Assembly (NCBI GenBank): GCA_964360255.1
Contig: CAYHVK010000007.1
Span: 62,001-126,000 of the forward strand
Direction: 5' to 3'
From: CAYHVK01 sp964360255
Lineage (GTDB): Bacteria; Bdellovibrionota; Bdellovibrionia; Bdellovibrionales; UBA1609
DNA length: 64,000 nt
Positions 60,805 through 64,000 of this stretch are shown one piece after another. Position numbers and translations under genes: made by a program. The notes below the pieces were generated by a model. It had not been told where the DNA came from, did no database searches, and saw only the letters and a program-made list of their open reading frames with translations. The first letter of the stretch is position 1, and the number at the start of each line of letters is the position of its first letter.

Positions 60805-62118
60805 ATGAAAACTTCCGTCGAGAACAAGTCCGGCTTGTATAAAAAAATAACTGTTGAAGTCCCATCTGAAAAAGTCACCTCATCATTCGATCGAGTCTAC
60901 AAAGATATTCAGAAAAATGCCACTATCAAAGGCTTCCGCAAGGGCAAAGCGCCAATTCAAACGATTAAGACAATTTATGCTGACAGCGTTAAAAAAGATG
61001 TCCTTCAAGACCTCCTTTCTGAGACTTACGCTCATGCGATTCGTGAACACAAACTTAAGCCAGTCACTCAACCTGCTGTTAATTTTGACGGCGACTTGAG
61101 TGAAAATGCTCCCTTTACTTTTACGGCCGAATTTGAGGTTCATCCCGAAGTGAATGTTAAAAAATTTGAGAAGCTCTCTGTAGAAAAAGAGAAGTGGGCT
61201 TTAGATGAAGCTGAGGTTGATCGTATTGTTGACTCTTACCGCCAGCAAGGTGCGCAGCTGGTTCCACTTTTTGAAGAGCGCCCTGTGCAAAATGGCGATA
61301 CCGCTGTTATTGATTTTGTTGGCACCATCGCCGGCGTCGCTTTTGATGGCGGTTCAGCTCAGGACTACCCACTTGAACTCGGCTCTAAAAACTTTATTCC
61401 AGGCTTCGAAGAGGCCGTACTGGGTATGACAATTGGTCAGAAAAAGTCGATTCCACTTCGCTTTCCAGATGACTATCACGCTGAATTTGCCGGTAAAGAC
61501 GTTGTGTTTGATGTCACTCTTAAGGGCATCAAAAAGAAAACTCTTCCTGAACTTAATGATGAATTTGCCAATACAACGGCTGGGTTCCCAACTGTTGAAG
61601 CTTTCAAACAAGATATCCGTGACCGCATTACAGAAGGCGAAACAAAGCGCATTCAAAATGACCTTCGTTCGCGCGTGATTCAAGAACTTGTTAAAGAGAA
61701 TCCAATTGAAGTTCCAGAGCAGATCTTAAATGAAGAAAAAGAAGCTATGATGCAAGATGCATTCAAGAACCTTTCTCAACGTGGAATGACGGCTGAGCAG
61801 TTCGAGGAATACAAAACTAAATGGGAAAAAGATTTTAATGAAGCTGCGGCCGTTAAGGTTCAAGCTAACTTCTTAGTTATGTCCCTGTCTGAAACTCTTA
61901 AAATGACTGCGACGAACAAAGAGATCAACGAGCGCATTGAAAAATACGCTAAACAAATCGGCATGGAGCCACAGAAAGTGCGCAGCTTCTATGAAAACAG
62001 CCAAGGCGGTTTAAGTGGTCTTCAGTATCAAATTATTGAAGAAAAGGTGGTCGATCACCTTCTAAAATCGGCCAATGTTAAAGAAGTCAGCAAAGATCAA
62101 TTAAGCGATAAGCCGTAG
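60805..62118 (+). CDS. tig: Trigger factor
   Basis: Ribosome-bound chaperone with peptidyl-prolyl isomerase activity. The N-terminal ribosome-binding domain includes KGFRKGKAPIQ (the loop with the GFRxGxxP signature), a FKBP-like domain is centred on VIDFVGTIAGVAFDGGSAQDYPL, and a C-terminal helical domain follows. 437 residues. AAGGAG precedes ATG 60805 by 5 bases; the longer frame to 60733 is not needed. It is separated from clpP-clpX-lon, which normally follow it, by about 9 kb and opposite orientation. Confidence 0.96.
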   Translation: MKTSVENKSGLYKKITVEVPSEKVTSSFDRVYKDIQKNATIKGFRKGKAPIQTIKTIYADSVKKDVLQDLLSETYAHAIREHKLKPVTQPAVNFDGDLSENAPFTFTAEFEVHPEVNVKKFEKLSVEKEKWALDEAEVDRIVDSYRQQGAQLVPLFEERPVQNGDTAVIDFVGTIAGVAFDGGSAQDYPLELGSKNFIPGFEEAVLGMTIGQKKSIPLRFPDDYHAEFAGKDVVFDVTLKGIKKKTLPELNDEFANTTAGFPTVEAFKQDIRDRITEGETKRIQNDLRSRVIQELVKENPIEVPEQILNEEKEAMMQDAFKNLSQRGMTAEQFEEYKTKWEKDFNEAAAVKVQANFLVMSLSETLKMTATNKEINERIEKYAKQIGMEPQKVRSFYENSQGGLSGLQYQIIEEKVVDHLLKSANVKEVSKDQLSDKP

Positions 62119-62173
62119 TTTTTGTTGCTCTCAGCCCATTCTTAGATACGATTATGTTATCTAGGGGTGGGAC

Positions 62174-62626
62174 ATGAGCGAGCAAAAGCCTTATAAACGA
62201 TCGATTAAGAACTTCATACTCAATCCAAAAATGCAGCTACGAATCAGCCTTTATTTCGTAGCTTTCGGCTTCGGCATCTCAGCCTTTATGACTTTCATCT
62301 TCTTCACTCAAGTTCAACAAATTGAAGTTCTTATCAACTCGATTTCAGGAATGCCTTTAGAGCAACAAGTTGAAATCGGTCGACTACTGAATTCACTCGT
62401 TAAAATCTCTATTCTCTTCTTCTTTGTGTTTATGATTGCCTCTGTGCTTTATGGCTTACTTGTCAGCCACCGGATTGCAGGCCCGATGTATGCGATTATG
62501 AGCTATATTGAGGATTTAAAAAAGGGCCATTACGATTCGGGCCGCAAACTTCGTGATTACGATGAGCTCGGCCCCGTTATGGATGCCCTGCACGAGCTCT
62601 CGGCACAATTAAAGAATAAAAAATAA
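62174..62626 (+). CDS. Two-helix membrane protein with HAMP-like domain, no output domain
   Basis: 150 residues: a basic start, a membrane helix (LYFVAFGFGISAFMTFIFF), a periplasmic loop of about 35 residues, a second membrane helix (LVKISILFFFVFMIASVLYG) and a HAMP-like cytoplasmic coil (SHRIAGPMYAIMSYIEDLKKG, then DELGPVMDALHELSAQL). No kinase, cyclase or methyl-accepting domain follows, so it would have to pass signals by binding another protein. The gene ends 1 base before the stop of the convergent S41 peptidase gene. Confidence 0.75.
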   Translation: MSEQKPYKRSIKNFILNPKMQLRISLYFVAFGFGISAFMTFIFFTQVQQIEVLINSISGMPLEQQVEIGRLLNSLVKISILFFFVFMIASVLYGLLVSHRIAGPMYAIMSYIEDLKKGHYDSGRKLRDYDELGPVMDALHELSAQLKNKK

Positions 62627-62627
62627 G

Positions 62628-64000
62628 TTACTGCTTCGACTTCGCCTGAGTTTTGTTTTCGTCGAACGACTTCATGACATTCCAGGCTTTTAAGTAATTG
62701 TACGCCTGTAAAACCTGAAAATCTGAACGCAGTAGGCTGGCTCTTGGAGAGCTGTCTTTTTTAAGGTCTTCATTTTGGTTCCACCAGAAATCAAGACCCT
62801 TATCTTTACCCTTGGTGGCTGTTGCTGCCGCCTGAGCGCTTTCAGTCTCGTTGCTCTCATTCTCTGACTCACCTAACAAGTGGCCCTTCATATCGCGCTC
62901 ACGCTGAATTTCAGTGCGCTGAATAGCCTTCTCGATAATATCTTGACTGAGATTATCAACTGTCACATCTGGCTGAATTCCTTCAGCTTGAATCGAGCGA
63001 CCACTTGGCGTGTAATAGCGTGCCACCGTCAGTTTTAAGCCTGATCCATCACCAAGCTTCACTACAGATTGCACCGAGCCCTTACCGAATGTTCTCTTGC
63101 CCATAATCAAAGCGCGTTTGTTGTCTTGTAAGGCGCCTGCTACGATTTCGCTGGCGCTGGCAGAAAATTCATCAACAAGTACGATAATAGGAAAGTTCGG
63201 AAGCGTCCCTTCAGATTTAGCATAACGAATCTCTTGGTCTTTCTTATTACGACCAACAGTTGAAACAATCGTACCCTTTTCAAGAAAGAGATCGCTGATT
63301 TTTTCAGCTTGATCGAGGAGACCGCCTGGGTTTCTACGAAGATCTAAAATAAGACCTTTTGTTCCTTTATTTTTCTGCATGTGCTTATTCATTTCATTAT
63401 TTAAATCGCGGAATGAATTTTCGATAAAGCTTGTGAGTTTAACATAGGCAAAACCATTATTAAGGTCAGTGTATTTAACTGATTTAATCTTAACGGTTCC
63501 ACGAGCGATGGTGAAATCTTTCGGCTCATCAAAGCCCTCACGAAATATACCCAGTTTAATTTTTGTGCCCTTAGTGCCCTTCATTCTCTGAGCTGCTTCA
63601 ACAAGACTTAAGCCTTTCGTTGATTCGCCATTAATAGCCACAATTTTGTCCCCAGCTTTAATACCTGCCACCCAGGCAGGCGCATCTTCAATTGGTGAAA
63701 TAATTGTGAGAACACCTTTTAATATTGTAAGTTCCACACCGAAACCGCCAAACTCGCCACTTGTTTCAGATTCAAATTCTTTAAAAATATCTGGTGGCAA
63801 GAAGTTGGTATGCGGATCTAACTCTCTGAGCATTCCTTTTACGCCGCCATAGATCAGCTTTTTAAGATCAACCTCTTCAACGTAATATTGTTGCACAAGG
63901 TTTAAAACCTTAGTGAAGAGTTGCAAGTCGACATATCTGTCAGACGCGAATGATCGTAAACTTGGCGTCGCGGCAAAGCCGAGAGCCAAAAGGAGAATGA
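62628..64000 (-). CDS. ctpA: S41 family C-terminal processing peptidase (truncated by the window end)
   Basis: An exported serine protease with a PDZ domain (VGGVTIVSPIEDAPAWVAGIKAGDKI-like region) and a Ser/Lys dyad (Ser in DEFSASASEIVAGAL, Lys in GKRTFGKGSVQ). The start visible at 63989 would be TTG, but the frame continues without stop to the window end and encodes the end of a signal peptide (ILLLALGFAATPSLRSFA), so the true start lies beyond base 64000. The C-terminal 80 residues are a Glu/Ala-rich linker. Tail-specific proteases act in the periplasm on envelope and cell-wall enzymes. Confidence 0.9.
   Translation of the reverse strand, partial: ILLLALGFAATPSLRSFASDRYVDLQLFTKVLNLVQQYYVEEVDLKKLIYGGVKGMLRELDPHTNFLPPDIFKEFESETSGEFGGFGVELTILKGVLTIISPIEDAPAWVAGIKAGDKIVAINGESTKGLSLVEAAQRMKGTKGTKIKLGIFREGFDEPKDFTIARGTVKIKSVKYTDLNNGFAYVKLTSFIENSFRDLNNEMNKHMQKNKGTKGLILDLRRNPGGLLDQAEKISDLFLEKGTIVSTVGRNKKDQEIRYAKSEGTLPNFPIIVLVDEFSASASEIVAGALQDNKRALIMGKRTFGKGSVQSVVKLGDGSGLKLTVARYYTPSGRSIQAEGIQPDVTVDNLSQDIIEKAIQRTEIQRERDMKGHLLGESENESNETESAQAAATATKGKDKGLDFWWNQNEDLKKDSSPRASLLRSDFQVLQAYNYLKAWNVMKSFDENKTQAKSKQ

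Noticed and set aside
1..64000. Mobile elements, prophage or integrase genes
   Set aside because: No transposase, integrase or terminal-repeat pattern is seen; the HNH-AP2 remnant at 17.1 kb is the only trace.

Overview
This window looks like a chromosomal segment of a Gram-negative bacterium of the Bdellovibrio type (Bdellovibrionota or a close deltaproteobacterial relative). That placement is inference from gene content: a TIGR02147-type regulator, an MglA-like GTPase translationally coupled to dnaX-ebfC-recR, a membrane pyrophosphatase, a TIGR02049-type glutamate-cysteine ligase, paired ArsA-like ATPases, many exported proteins with signal peptides or lipoboxes, and a dense set of peptidases. 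No insertion sequence, prophage or CRISPR array was seen.

Layout. 1-4.8 kb: end of a surface polysaccharide cluster (a fragment of probable glycosyltransferase, a methyltransferase, a PhyH-type dioxygenase, a Wzx-like flippase, and a convergent GT4 glycosyltransferase). 5-10 kb: rmlBACD for dTDP-L-rhamnose, then a sugar-phosphate cupin and an O-antigen ligase/polymerase on the other strand. 10.1-12.5 kb: membrane pyrophosphatase with a terminator. 12.7-21.2 kb: mixed genes, including a methyltransferase, a secreted cysteine-repeat protein behind a near-perfect sigma-54 promoter, a KefB-like antiporter, an AP2-domain protein whose HNH nuclease part has lost its catalytic residues, a DUF1704 metallopeptidase, small regulators and an SrkA-like kinase. 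21.3-24.6 kb: SRP RNA (ffs) followed by the coupled genes dnaX-ebfC-recR-mglA; dnaX appears to start at CTG. 24.7-32.1 kb: secreted protein, nadA, a phosphopantetheinyl transferase, a PilZ protein, an outer-membrane barrel and a large metzincin lipoprotein. 32.2-41.1 kb: RarD, an exported three-gene unit (TPR protein, barrel, 899-residue lipoprotein), a PQQ-type sugar dehydrogenase, a DUF2721 protein and a 37-codon membrane microprotein. 41.2-53.4 kb: D-amino-acid dehydrogenase-like protein, M1 aminopeptidase, tRNA-Val(UAC), a TPR/winged-helix regulator, lon, clpX, clpP and the M17 aminopeptidase pepA. 53.5-64 kb: small exported proteins, a tightly coupled six-gene unit (two ArsA-like ATPases, TPR lipoprotein, EI24/CysZ protein, gshA, membrane protein), tig, a HAMP-only protein and an S41 C-terminal processing peptidase cut by the window end.

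The genes fall into a few themes: building the cell surface (polysaccharide, rhamnose, flippase, ligase), protein quality control and digestion (Lon, ClpXP, trigger factor, M1, M17, metzincin, S41), and envelope-localised proteins without clear function. The most promising candidates for something new are the paired ArsA-like ATPases with complementary losses of active-site residues inside the 54.9-60.7 kb operon, the domesticated HNH-AP2 protein coupled to a DUF1704 peptidase, and the sigma-54-driven cysteine-repeat protein. All functional statements rest on reading motifs; no database search was possible.
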